Shown here in pieces: positions 13,396 to 22,354 of a stretch of DNA of 38,292 nucleotides (position 1 is the stretch's first letter; every line of letters starts with the position of its first letter). The DNA comes from Pseudomonadota bacterium (GTDB lineage: Bacteria > Desulfobacterota > Desulfobulbia > Desulfobulbales > SURF-16). The notes beneath the pieces are model-generated. The model did not search any database. It was not told where the DNA came from and saw only the letters and a list, made by a program, of their open reading frames with translations. Location: the NCBI GenBank assembly GCA_018816555.1, contig JAHIVT010000163.1, positions 1 through 38,292 on the forward strand, given 5' to 3'. A program made the position numbers and the translations under genes.

Positions 13396-16149
13396 TCACT
13401 CCTTGATCACCTGGTAGCCCAAGGTCTGATCGTCAAAGGTGATGGTATAGGTCCCTGCCCCCTGGCTAATGGGAATATCAGCGCCAAAAGGGTCTGCCTG
13501 CCCGTCCCGCATGGGGTTGTCGCCATAGTTGTCCGTCCAGTCGCCCCGCACGTCAAACTTGAACCGCTCCTCCGGATCGTCGCCGAACAGCACATGGTCG
13601 CCCTGCCAGGTATAATCACCCTTCAGGGTCATGGGTGTGACCTGCCAGTTGTTAAAAGTGCCCCGCAGGAACAGGGTGGGGAAATTGTGTTTGAAACGGG
13701 GTGTATAGCGGTCACGGACCACCGGGTAGGAGTCCCAGATATTGCGATCAGCCAGGGACCGCACCAGCTTGATGTACTCGGCGTGGGACCAGGCAAGGGG
13801 GGTGGCGCTGTCCGTGCCTTCACCCACCGTATAATGGTGGGTCGAGTTGTCGCCCACCCCGTCGAATACCTGTTCCGGCAGCATCAGCCCCTCATTGGCA
13901 AAATACTCCATGGCCCGCACATAGGCCTGCTTGAGTCCCTCCAGCTGCTGCTGGCTGATCTGGCCGTTGTTTGCGGCTTTAAGCCGTTCCAGTTCAAAAT
14001 GACCGCGCTCACCGGTAAAGATCGGCCAGACCCGCCCCCGCTGCAGGGAGTTGCTGCCGCTGTAATTACCGCCATTGTCCGTTCTTTCGCCGTAGCCGTC
14101 ATTGCCGTACCGCCGCCAGCCCGGAAATCCTGCCTGCCCGTCAAAGCTGAAGTCGTATTTTACCCGGAGATTCTCTTCCAGATCCATGGCATCCAGTTCG
14201 GGCAGTGAATCGAGCATATCAGGGTCATTGGCCGGCAGCACCCCGTAACGGACCAGCTCAAGGAAACCGGCATCCAGCACCTCCTTTTCATTGATGGCGG
14301 GTCTGCCGTTGCTGCCCTCGATCTTCTCCCCGTCATTGGGGTTGTCATTTTTGGTGATGCGCAGATAATATCTGCCGTTTTTCTCTCCGCCGGTAAAGGC
14401 ACCGTTGGTGGTGAACATGGTGGCGGCCAGCCGGCCGGTAAACTCATCGGCCTTGGCCTCATACCAGGCGGCGGCGCCCGGATCATGGACCTGGCGGGCG
14501 ATGTCCGCGGCCACGATCAGGCCGGTGATGATGGCCGCCTCGGTGGAGGGCGAATAGCCGGATTGTTCCTCCCAGCGTTCCATTTTGGTCCAGGGAGGCT
14601 CTACCGTATACTCCTCGACGCCGCCGGCAGAAGTCACCTTGATATCACCGCCGTTGGCCAGAAACTCGGCCGCCGGTTTCAGCATCTGCCAGTAACGCTC
14701 CACCAGCTCATCATCGGACAGCAGCCCATTTTTCCACAGCTTCCAGCCGAGCATGATGGGCATGGCGGTCTGATCCATCTGGATCTGCAGCCACTCCAGG
14801 TGGCCGTCTACCTGGGTTTTCTGCAGGAACCAGCCCGGCCGACTGCTGTCAATGGTGATGCCGTCCCGCTCCACATGGGTGGATTGCACCTGCACCCTGG
14901 GCAGGTAGTCAAAGGCGACCCGGGGCGTCTCCCTGTCCCCCAGGGCCAGCAAGGCCATGGCGCACTGGTAGAAATCCCGCGGCCAGACGGCCCGGTAGCC
15001 GGTGGCGTAATCGTTTGCCGGGGTGGTATCACCCCAGGGGATGGAAAGCGAGGCGATCAGGGCGCCCGGGTTCTGCTTGTCCTCCAGGGCTTTCAGCACC
15101 ATGGCGCTGGCATAGAGCAGTCTGCCGTTGTCCGCGGTGGAGTTGATCATCTCCTGCAGGCGGTAGAGACCGGCCAGATAATCCTCCCAGCCCACTGCCG
15201 ACCCGGCGCCGTTATACTTGGCAAGCAATGACTCATAGCCTTCCGCAAGCGAGGCATCAGCCGCGGCCATGGCCTCCCTGTGACTGGCGCCAAAACCCAC
15301 GGCCATATCAAAGACGGCGGTCTGACCGGCATTGAGGGGTTCCAGCTTGGCCATCATGGCCACGTTGCCGCCCCCGTCGTCGGCATATTCATAATCCCAA
15401 TCCATCACATGGTTGTCATTCAGATCCTGCCAGCCGTCTGACTGGCCGACAAAGCCGGCGGACATCTTGACAAAGCTGGCCGTGCTGCGCAGGCTCAAGA
15501 AAAGTCCATGCCCCTCCCTGGCGTTCAGATAGCCTTTGCCCTGCCGGTCACGGCCCACATAGGCCACATCGTAGCGGCCGGAATTAGCCATGTGCGGATT
15601 AATAAGAATATAGGGGGTGATATTGTCTTGGCTGGCGGTGAATCGAACGCGGATAAACAGGGTCTGCCGGTCCGGGTCGGTGAAGATGCTTTTTTCGATG
15701 ACGTACCTGTTGTCCCTGTCCGTGTTGGTCACCCGGTAAGCCAGGGAGGTGGGCCGACCGGCCGCGTCGGTGGTCAGATACTCTATCTGATGATCGGTGG
15801 CTGTTTTTTCCTCTGCAAAAAAACCGGGGCCGGTCACCAGAAACTGCAGATCCTTGATCTGGGCTGCATCGATCCGGCCATAGGCGGTTTCGGTAATGAT
15901 TCCCTGAGCAATGGAAAACCATACCCTGGAGATGGGCCCGCTGGGCCCGGTGTCACTGTACTGCCGATCCACATAGCGCTCAAACGAGGTGCCGATGCCG
16001 GTTTTGCCGGCATAGGTCCAGGTGGCGTTATCCTGGGCCTGTTGCGCGCCCGGCGCACCGCCACTGGCAAAGGCCGACAATGCGGCAACCAATCCCGCAA
16101 CAACTGCCACCACAAAAGCACAGCATGTTTTTTGCCTCATCATTTGCAT
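13396..16149 (-). CDS. Secreted GH15 glucoamylase/glucodextranase-type enzyme
   Basis: A 917-residue protein. The start at 16149 is preferred because GAGGAG sits just upstream. A signal peptide covers residues 1-30. Residues 45-310 form the beta-sandwich N-domain of bacterial GH15 enzymes. Residues 330-780 are the (alpha/alpha)6 catalytic domain, with WPRDFYQCAMALLALGD, the general-acid region MERWEEQSGYSPSTEAAI and the second catalytic region PLAWSHAEYIKLVRSL. The last 110 residues (LFLRGTFNNWQVTPM onwards) look like a starch-binding-type beta-sandwich. It should release glucose from alpha-glucans outside the cytoplasm. Upstream in the same direction is the formate dehydrogenase operon, apparently unrelated. 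Confidence 0.85.
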   Translation of the reverse strand: MQMMRQKTCCAFVVAVVAGLVAALSAFASGGAPGAQQAQDNATWTYAGKTGIGTSFERYVDRQYSDTGPSGPISRVWFSIAQGIITETAYGRIDAAQIKDLQFLVTGPGFFAEEKTATDHQIEYLTTDAAGRPTSLAYRVTNTDRDNRYVIEKSIFTDPDRQTLFIRVRFTASQDNITPYILINPHMANSGRYDVAYVGRDRQGKGYLNAREGHGLFLSLRSTASFVKMSAGFVGQSDGWQDLNDNHVMDWDYEYADDGGGNVAMMAKLEPLNAGQTAVFDMAVGFGASHREAMAAADASLAEGYESLLAKYNGAGSAVGWEDYLAGLYRLQEMINSTADNGRLLYASAMVLKALEDKQNPGALIASLSIPWGDTTPANDYATGYRAVWPRDFYQCAMALLALGDRETPRVAFDYLPRVQVQSTHVERDGITIDSSRPGWFLQKTQVDGHLEWLQIQMDQTAMPIMLGWKLWKNGLLSDDELVERYWQMLKPAAEFLANGGDIKVTSAGGVEEYTVEPPWTKMERWEEQSGYSPSTEAAIITGLIVAADIARQVHDPGAAAWYEAKADEFTGRLAATMFTTNGAFTGGEKNGRYYLRITKNDNPNDGEKIEGSNGRPAINEKEVLDAGFLELVRYGVLPANDPDMLDSLPELDAMDLEENLRVKYDFSFDGQAGFPGWRRYGNDGYGERTDNGGNYSGSNSLQRGRVWPIFTGERGHFELERLKAANNGQISQQQLEGLKQAYVRAMEYFANEGLMLPEQVFDGVGDNSTHHYTVGEGTDSATPLAWSHAEYIKLVRSLADRNIWDSYPVVRDRYTPRFKHNFPTLFLRGTFNNWQVTPMTLKGDYTWQGDHVLFGDDPEERFKFDVRGDWTDNYGDNPMRDGQADPFGADIPISQGAGTYTITFDDQTLGYQVIKE

Positions 16150-16322
16150 CCGTTCTCCTCTCAGCATCTTTATCAATTCAATTCATTGGTGCAGTCCACT
16201 CGCTGGGGGCGGAAACACCGGCCCTGCTTTGTCATTACCTTGTCTTAACAGAATGGAATCGAAAATTATAGAGCATTCATACCGGCGTGCGTTTTCGCCA
16301 CGGAGTCCCCAGAGACTGTGGT

Positions 16323-16346
16323 AGGGGCGGTTCGCGAACCGCCCCT
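16323..16346. repeat. Perfect 24-bp GC-rich palindrome
   Basis: AGGGGCGGTTCG is followed immediately by its own reverse complement. Similar 'GGGGCGG-TTCGCGAA-CCGCCCC' palindromes occur as dispersed intergenic repeats in many bacteria. It lies in the 274-bp gap after the formate dehydrogenase operon and could also serve as a terminator-like hairpin with loop TCGCGA. Nothing else is recognised between 16150 and 16423. Confidence 0.6.
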
Positions 16347-16423
16347 TGTATCTACAGCATACCCTTTGCTTTCTGCGGAACATTGCAAATATTACGAATC
16401 CATCATTCTTTATTCTGTGGATT

Positions 16424-17269
16424 TCACCCCTGCAATTCCATCACATTGAGCTGTTTGAGTTCCTCCAGGGTGAATACCGGACCGTCTTTGCATACCAATT
16501 TATCATCCATGTGGCAGTGGCGGCAGATGCCAACCGCGCATTTCATATGGCGCTCCATGGTGGTGATGATGTCCTGGTCGGCAAAGCCCCGGTCCGCCAG
16601 TTGCCCCAGCACCGCCCTGATCATCATGGGCGGCCCGCAGAGCAGGGCCTTGGTCTCATGGGGGGCAAGGGTGCAGTGTCCCAGCAGAGCGGTGACCAGC
16701 CCCACCGCACCGTCCCAGCCAGGCTCTGCTCGGTCAACGGTGAGCTGGCAGCTGACATTGTCTCGCTGCCCCCAGGCCTGCAAATCCGCCTTAAAGGCGA
16801 TATCCGATGGGGTTCTGCTGCCGTAGAGGATGGTGATGCTGCGCTCATGGCCGGTGGCAAGACAGGTGTTGATCACCGACCGCAGCGGCGCAAGCCCGAT
16901 GCCGCCGGCCACAAACAGCAGATCCCTGCCAACAAGCGATGCCATGGGAAAGGGGCGTCCGTAGGGCCCGCGCAGGGCAAGCACATCCCCCTTATGCATG
17001 TCATGCATGGCCTCGGTCAGTTTGCCCGCCCGACGCACGCTCAGATGAACCGTGCCTCTATTGACCGGGGTGGAGGAAATAGAGATGGGCGCCTCACCGC
17101 AGTGGGGCACCGACACCATCAGAAACTGGCCGGGCTCATAGGAAAATCCGTCGTTATACTCAGGGTCGACAAAGGCGAGGACAAAGGTCTTGATCTGGGA
17201 ATTTTCTTCGATCACCTCTTGGATTTCCGCAGCCTTCGGCAGGTAGAGTTCTAGAAGCTGACTTGGCAT
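16424..17269 (-). CDS. FAD/NAD(P)-binding oxidoreductase subunit with [2Fe-2S] cluster (AsrB/HydG-like)
   Basis: A 281-residue flavoprotein of the ferredoxin-reductase superfamily, as in hydrogenase gamma subunits and anaerobic sulfite reductase subunit B. Residues 15-100 are the FAD-binding barrel (GFSYEPGQFLMVSVPHCGEA, ISISSTP), 110-235 the nucleotide-binding domain (LLFVAGGIGLAPLRSVI, ALLCGPPMMIRAVL), and the carboxyl end binds [2Fe-2S] through four cysteines in the CAVGICRHC...C segment. It should pass electrons between NAD(P)H and the Fe-S subunit. The ATG at 17269 is two bases after the upstream gene's stop; the longer frame is an overlap artefact. Last gene of the formate dehydrogenase operon. 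Confidence 0.85.
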   Translation of the reverse strand: MPSQLLELYLPKAAEIQEVIEENSQIKTFVLAFVDPEYNDGFSYEPGQFLMVSVPHCGEAPISISSTPVNRGTVHLSVRRAGKLTEAMHDMHKGDVLALRGPYGRPFPMASLVGRDLLFVAGGIGLAPLRSVINTCLATGHERSITILYGSRTPSDIAFKADLQAWGQRDNVSCQLTVDRAEPGWDGAVGLVTALLGHCTLAPHETKALLCGPPMMIRAVLGQLADRGFADQDIITTMERHMKCAVGICRHCHMDDKLVCKDGPVFTLEELKQLNVMELQG

Positions 17270-17271
17270 GA

Positions 17272-18318
17272 TCAGATATTCCCACAGCAGGTCATATTGA
17301 TAAAACGAACAATATCCGTGCCGCCGAAACAGATATTGACACACCGACCACAGCCCACGCAGCTGGGCCGGTTATCTTTTTTCACATCAAACTGCAGCTT
17401 GTGCCGGAACCGTTTCTCAATGCCCCGCATCTGCCGGTCCACCGGATTATGATCACCGGCCATGAGGGTAAAGCCGCTGAAGGTGCAGGCATCCCAAGCC
17501 CTGACCCGTTCCCCGTCACTGTCCGAGATCGGCTGGTCGCGGATGGTAAAGCAGGTACAGGTGGGGCAGATGTAGGCGCAGCCGCCGCAATCCTGGCAGC
17601 GCATGGACAGTTCCTCCCAGACCGACTCGGGCACCTCATCCTCGGCAAGCTTTTTAACGGCCTGGTCAAGATGAACCTGCAGTCTGAATTTACCCCGGGC
17701 CTCGAGAAAGGCCTGATACTGCGCCTTGACGTCACTCTCGGCTGCCTCGGCAAAAAACTGCCGCCAACTGCTGATGATCTCCTGCCCCCGGGACCGGTCG
17801 TACTCCACCAGAAAACGGTCGCCCAGGTCGGTGAGCTGCAGATCAAAGCCGAAATCGATAAATGGGCCGTTGCGGGTGGCATTGCAGAAACAGTTGGCAA
17901 AGGGCTCATTGCAGTTGAGCCCCACCAGGATGTTGTTCTGCCGCTTGTGCAGGTAATTCGGGTCCCTGGCATTTTTCAGGAAGACCACATCCATGTAAAG
18001 CAAGGCGGACATGTCGCAGGGCCGCACCCCGAAATAAAGAGTCGGGGCACTCTCGTCAGCCACCGTTTCAAAGTAATAGCTGTCCCTGGCCGGATTGTGA
18101 TAGGTGAAGAGCACCTCCTGCTGGGGGAAGAAAAAGCGCTTCAGAGAGTTCTGAGGTTGATTGTCAAGATCAATGTGGACCTTATCGAGGTTGTCGATCT
18201 CGGTAAAAAGCGTGTCACCGTGGCGGTTCTGCACCGGGGCGACGAGTTGGTGACTTTTCTTAAGCTTGCGAAGAAACGGCTGAAGATGATCTTTTTTGAG
18301 AATATATTTTTCCGTCAT
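17272..18318 (-). CDS. 4Fe-4S electron-transfer subunit (AsrA/HydB-like)
   Basis: A 348-residue protein of the family found as hydrogenase beta subunit and anaerobic sulfite reductase subunit A. The amino two-thirds are a domain typical of this group (TLYFGVRPCDMSALLYMDVV, NCNEPFANCFC). The carboxyl third has two [4Fe-4S] sites, CQDCGGCAYICPTCTC and CVGCGRCVNIC. Additional cysteines (GLNCNEPFANCFCNAT) may bind a further cluster. It links the catalytic subunit to the flavin subunit. The ATG lies four bases after the formate dehydrogenase stop, so the genes are co-translated. Cytoplasmic: no signal peptide or membrane helix. Confidence 0.85.
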   Translation of the reverse strand: MTEKYILKKDHLQPFLRKLKKSHQLVAPVQNRHGDTLFTEIDNLDKVHIDLDNQPQNSLKRFFFPQQEVLFTYHNPARDSYYFETVADESAPTLYFGVRPCDMSALLYMDVVFLKNARDPNYLHKRQNNILVGLNCNEPFANCFCNATRNGPFIDFGFDLQLTDLGDRFLVEYDRSRGQEIISSWRQFFAEAAESDVKAQYQAFLEARGKFRLQVHLDQAVKKLAEDEVPESVWEELSMRCQDCGGCAYICPTCTCFTIRDQPISDSDGERVRAWDACTFSGFTLMAGDHNPVDRQMRGIEKRFRHKLQFDVKKDNRPSCVGCGRCVNICFGGTDIVRFINMTCCGNI

Positions 18319-18322
18319 GGGG

Positions 18323-20353
18323 TCAGACCTTTTCTAAATGAACTGCGCAGACCTTGTATTCAGGGCATTGGGAGAAATGATCCTTGGCGCTGATGGTCAA
18401 GAGATTGATCGGCATCTCGCTGAAATGGAAGGTGGTATAGACCTCCCCAGTCTTCACCGTCTCGGTGAGCTGGGCCTTAACCTGCACCTCTCCCCGCCGG
18501 GAACGCATGCGCACCATGTCGCCGCTGCGCAGCCCGAGACGGCGGCCGTCCTCGGGATGGAGTTGCAGCAGGGCCTCGCCTGCCTCGCGGGACAGCAGCG
18601 GGCTGTGGCGACTCATGGTGCCGGTATGGTACTGATGGTAAATACGGCCGGTGATGAGCAGAAAGGGGTAATCGTCGTCCGGCAGCTCGGCGGGCGGTTC
18701 ATGGACGGCCGGGACAAAACGCCCCCTGCCCCTGGTAAAGTAATATTTGTGCAGAAAGGGAGTGCCGTCGTGTTCCCGGTCCCAGCAGGGCCACTGCAGT
18801 CCCCAGGAGTTTTCCAGCCGGTCATGATGCATGCCGCCGTAAATCGGTGCCAGCATGGCTATCTCCTCCATGATCTCCGCCGGGCTCTCATAATCCATGA
18901 CGTAACCCAGTCGCGCGGAGAGATCCATGATGATGTCGGCATCGGTGCGGCTCTGGCCCAGGGGCGGTATCACCTGACGCACCATCTGCACCCTGCGCTC
19001 CGAATTGGTGAAGGTGCCCGTTTTTTCGGCAAAGGAGGCGGCGGGCAGCACCACATGGGCGCGCCGGGCCGTCTCGGTGAGAAAAATATCGGCAACCAGG
19101 AGAAACTCCAGGTTGTCCAGGGTCTCTTCCACCTTGCTGATGACCGGGTCACTGAGCACGGGATTCTCGCCCATGATGAACATGGCCTTGAGCTGACCAT
19201 CCTTGCCGCCGTGGGTCATCTGCATGAGGGTGAGCCCGGGCTTGGGAGGCAGGGAAACATTCCAGGCCCTTTCGAATTTCTCCCGATAATCATCGTTATC
19301 AACCTGCTGGTAACTGGGAAAGACATTGGGCAGCGCCCCCATGTCGCAGGCACCCTGGACATTGTTCTGCCCCCGCAGGGGATCGACACCGGTGTCCTCC
19401 TTTTCCACATTGCCGGTCATCATGGCCAGGTTGGCTATGGACTGCACGTTGCTGGTGCCGCAGACATGCTGGGTGATGCCCAGGCAGTAGCAGATCACCG
19501 CCTTCTGGGCTCGACCATACAGCTGGGCCGCCGCACGGATCCGGGCCAGATCCACCCCGCAGATGCCGGCCGCCTCCTCCAGATCGAGCCGGAAGAGCAT
19601 ATCGCGCAGCCCGTAGAAATTCTCGGTGCGCATCTCGATGAAAAGATCATCGGCCAGGTTCTCATCAAGGATAACGCGCATCATGGCGTTTAACAGTGGG
19701 ATGTCGGTGCCCGGCCTGATAGCGAGATGGATATCCGCCCGCCGGGCCAGCAGGGTTCGACGGGGATCTATGACGATCAGCCTGGCGCCCCGGTCCATGG
19801 CCGTGAACATACGGCGGGCCACCTGGGGATGGGCCTCGCTGGTATTTGAGCCGATCACCAGAATCACCTGGGCGTTTTCGATCTCGTTGATCGAGTTGGT
19901 CATGGCGCCGCTGCCGAACGTGGTGGCAAGACCTGCCACGGTGGGTGCGTGTCAAAGCCGGGCGCAGTGGTCGATATTGTTGGTGTGCAGCGCGGCCCGG
20001 GCCAGTTTCTGCAGCAGGTAATTCTCCTCATTGGTGCACTTGGCCGAGCTGAGCAGACCCACGGCACTGCCGTTACTTTCACCGGCGACTCTTCCCAGTT
20101 CACGGGCCGCATAGGACATGGCCTCATCCCAACTGACCGGCGTGAGCCTGCCGTTTTTGCGCATGAGGGGCTCTTTGAGTCGAGACGGATGGTGGATGAA
20201 TTCATGCAGATGCCAACCCTTGACACAGAGATTGTTTCTGGAAACAGGGTGATTTCTGCTTGGCGATGAGCCCACCACACGACCGCGTTGTTCATGGAGA
20301 TAGACGCCGCAGCCGCAACCGCAGTAGACACAGGTAGTCAGAATGTCGTGCAT
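18323..20353 (-). CDS. fdhF: Selenocysteine-containing formate dehydrogenase catalytic subunit
   Basis: A 676-residue molybdopterin enzyme read through an in-frame TGA at 19952-19954 as selenocysteine 134 (context DHCARL-U-HAPTVAGLATTFG, matching the FdhF active site). Residues 8-43 hold the [4Fe-4S] motif C8, C11, C15, C43. The long central part has typical molybdopterin features (VIGSNTSEAHPQVARR, GQNNVQGACDMGALPNVFP), and the last 120 residues are the dinucleotide-binding domain. It oxidises formate to CO2 or the reverse. There is no Tat signal, so it is cytoplasmic. CGGAG sits before the ATG. With the two downstream subunits it probably forms an NAD(P)-linked formate dehydrogenase. Conventional gene callers would split it. 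Confidence 0.9.
19914..19954 (-). promoter_or_regulatory. bSECIS element and UGA (selenocysteine) codon
   Basis: The UGA is at 19952-19954. Twelve bases later on the minus strand comes the stem GTGGCA (19934-19939) with TGCCAC (19923-19928) and loop GGTCT (19929-19933). The loop has the GGUCU sequence known from the Escherichia coli fdhF SECIS bound by SelB. Confidence 0.85.
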
Positions 20354-20537
20354 GGGGTGCTCCGAAAAAAGTCGATTAAGCCTTTGTAATAAAATGATAT
20401 CATCGTCTGGTTATCAAAGACGGCATAAAGAGCCGTAACGCAATGCACAAAAGTGAAGAGGTTATTCCGTAACGACTCCTAAACAGCAAGCGGGATCTGC
20501 GTTTCAGGGTGCTGCAACTGAGTAAGGCTCCTTCCTT

Positions 20538-20568
20538 AGTGTAGGCCGGGAGGAGACCCCTTTGTCAA
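20538..20568 (-). promoter_or_regulatory. Weak candidate promoter for the formate dehydrogenase operon
   Basis: On the minus strand TTGACA (20563-20568) precedes TACACT (20538-20543) with a 19-base spacer, about 185 bases upstream of the gene. The long leader may hold regulatory structure, but no known riboswitch was recognised. The rest of the 608-bp gap 20354-20961 shows no gene; it includes a CATTATG/CATAATG dyad near 20783-20813 and a ribosome-site-like AGGAGGTGA near 20820 with no sizeable frame behind it. Confidence 0.3.
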
Positions 20569-20961
20569 GTTTTTTGACGGAGCAGGCGAAATGATCTGCC
20601 ACAAACATTGGTCATAAATATGCTTGTTTCAAAACGTTTACCGATGAGACAAATTGCCGCATTAACTTCCTAGCAACCAAGCAGTACGGAAAAATAATTC
20701 AGATGGCTTGAAATAGTCAGCAAACAGTGCTAGCGTGAAATAAGATTTTAAAACCGCACCTTAAGAGATACAAACATATTACCATTATGGGAACCCCGCT
20801 TTTCATAATGAGTGCCGAAAGGAGGTGAAGAGGACTATCAAAAAGAAATAAACTGCAAACAATCCGCTTTATAATGAGATGAAGGCGGAGGGTACCAATC
20901 ATTCTTCATTTTCAAAGATTCTAACATCCAAGAATCACGTCAACAATTAGAGGTAATAAAA

Positions 20962-21480
20962 ATGAAAAGAGTATTTTTTTGTCTTGCTTTGATGTTGTGC
21001 TTTTGCGCCATATCAACCGTTTCTTTTGCTGATACCAAAGAGGGGGAAAAGGCGTTCGTGACTGAGATGAAAACGGCCATTCCCGCTGACAGAATCATAT
21101 CGGTCGATGCACTTCATAGTAAATGGGAAAAAGCTGAAGGCAAAATAATTCTTCTTGATGTCCGCACCGAAGCGGAATTTGATTGTGGCCACATTATTAA
21201 CTCGAATAATATTGATTCCGGCCATGCCTACACCATGCCCAAAATATTCCCGGATGCAAATACCGAAATATATGTATACTGCAGGACCCAGCATCGGGCG
21301 ACCTACTTCACAGGCATGCTGTACAAATATGGCTACAAAAATGTCTACCTGGTTGAAGGCGGCATTGTCGGCTGGGCCGAGAAGGGCTATCCCCTAGTCA
21401 ACAAGTACATGGGAGAAATCAAAGTTACAAAGTATGAGAAAGAGTTGAAAGAAGAATACCAGCATAGAGACGACAAATAA
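20962..21480 (+). CDS. Periplasmic rhodanese-like sulfurtransferase
   Basis: A 172-residue protein. The signal peptide is MKRVFFCLALMLCFCAISTV with cleavage near residue 23 (SFA-D). Residues 45-150 form a single rhodanese domain: IILLDVRTEAEF, the active-site loop YCRTQHRA with nucleophile Cys107, and VYLVEGGIVGWAEKGYPL. It should carry persulfide sulfur outside the cytoplasm. The carboxyl tail is charged and probably helical. AGAGGT before the ATG gives a good ribosome site. It is followed by a gap with a mobile element and then the TauE/molybdoenzyme operon, which suggests a shared role in sulfur metabolism. Confidence 0.85.
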   Translation: MKRVFFCLALMLCFCAISTVSFADTKEGEKAFVTEMKTAIPADRIISVDALHSKWEKAEGKIILLDVRTEAEFDCGHIINSNNIDSGHAYTMPKIFPDANTEIYVYCRTQHRATYFTGMLYKYGYKNVYLVEGGIVGWAEKGYPLVNKYMGEIKVTKYEKELKEEYQHRDDK

Positions 21481-21546
21481 ATCTCTCTAACCGAAGAACT
21501 CAACTTTCTGATAGAACGATTTTCTCATGGCGGCTTACTGACCGCT

Positions 21547-21729
21547 ACAGGCTGTTGAAAAATGGGGGGATGCCCCAAAAAGGTAACCTCTGCTGAGACA
21601 AAACTCATGGCCTTCAGGGGAAACATGAGGAGACTCGGAGCAAAATACAGTTTACCTGACGTAAATGAACATTTTGCTCCTCATTTTGCCACAGTATCAG
21701 CGTAGTACGATAATCTTTCAACAGCCTGT
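21547..21729. mobile_element. MITE-like element, 183 bp, 14-bp terminal inverted repeats
   Basis: The ends are ACAGGCTGTTGAAA (21547-21560) and TTTCAACAGCCTGT (21716-21729), perfect inverted repeats. Inside, GGAGCAAAAT and ATTTTGCTCC form another inverted repeat around TTTAC-CTGAC-GTAAA, so the whole right half folds into a long hairpin. There is no coding capacity. No clear target duplication is seen. Confidence 0.6.
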
Positions 21730-22354
21730 TTCATACCGGCGCTCAACATGATGGGAACTCACCCCGATTGCTTTCCGTTTTTTCAGCCTGATACCATTAT
21801 CAAAAGAGGCTGATCCCTGAGGGATGTCCGGCGGGTTGTTTCCACCGTCAGAACGGTTGACTGGCGGACAGAATTCTCTATCGCACGTTGCAAAGTCAGA
21901 AAGTTGAGGTTAGAATATAACCCATCAATAATTATAAAGAATTATTTTGTCCTGGGATCAGGATTTTGTCGTTTTTACGAGAGGAAGATATTCCTTGACC
22001 GATAAGACTGAATCATTTGCTGCACCCTTTATCACAAAGCATTATTACAGTGATGCTTCGCCATCGAATTCTTTCCTCATTTCCTATTCAATATTTTCTT
22101 TTGATCACCTTTCTTCAGGCTTTTTTCATTTCCTGGCGATAATTGGCAACATCCTGCATCGCGTTTGTCATATACCCGCACAAACATACAGAGGAGGGAA
22201 AAGGAAGCACCGGAGACATATATTCCCAGTATAATTTTAGATGATGACAATAGCAGATGATGAAAACCGGGTCGGGCGGTTGCCTGTGGGCGGGATTTTT
22301 CCCTGCCAAAAAATAACCGTCCCGCATCTAAAAAGTAAGGTAAGGAGAGAAGCA
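21730..22354. other. Non-coding gap upstream of the TauE/molybdoenzyme operon
   Basis: This AT-richer stretch holds no gene I can support. Short frames exist on both strands but lack domains and ribosome sites. The last 40 bases carry the ribosome site GGAGAG for the next gene. Confidence 0.4.

Noticed and set aside
19952-19954. Frameshift or nonsense mutation in the formate dehydrogenase gene
   Set aside because: The TGA sits at the exact selenocysteine position of FdhF, is followed by a SECIS hairpin with the right loop, and the frame continues unbroken.
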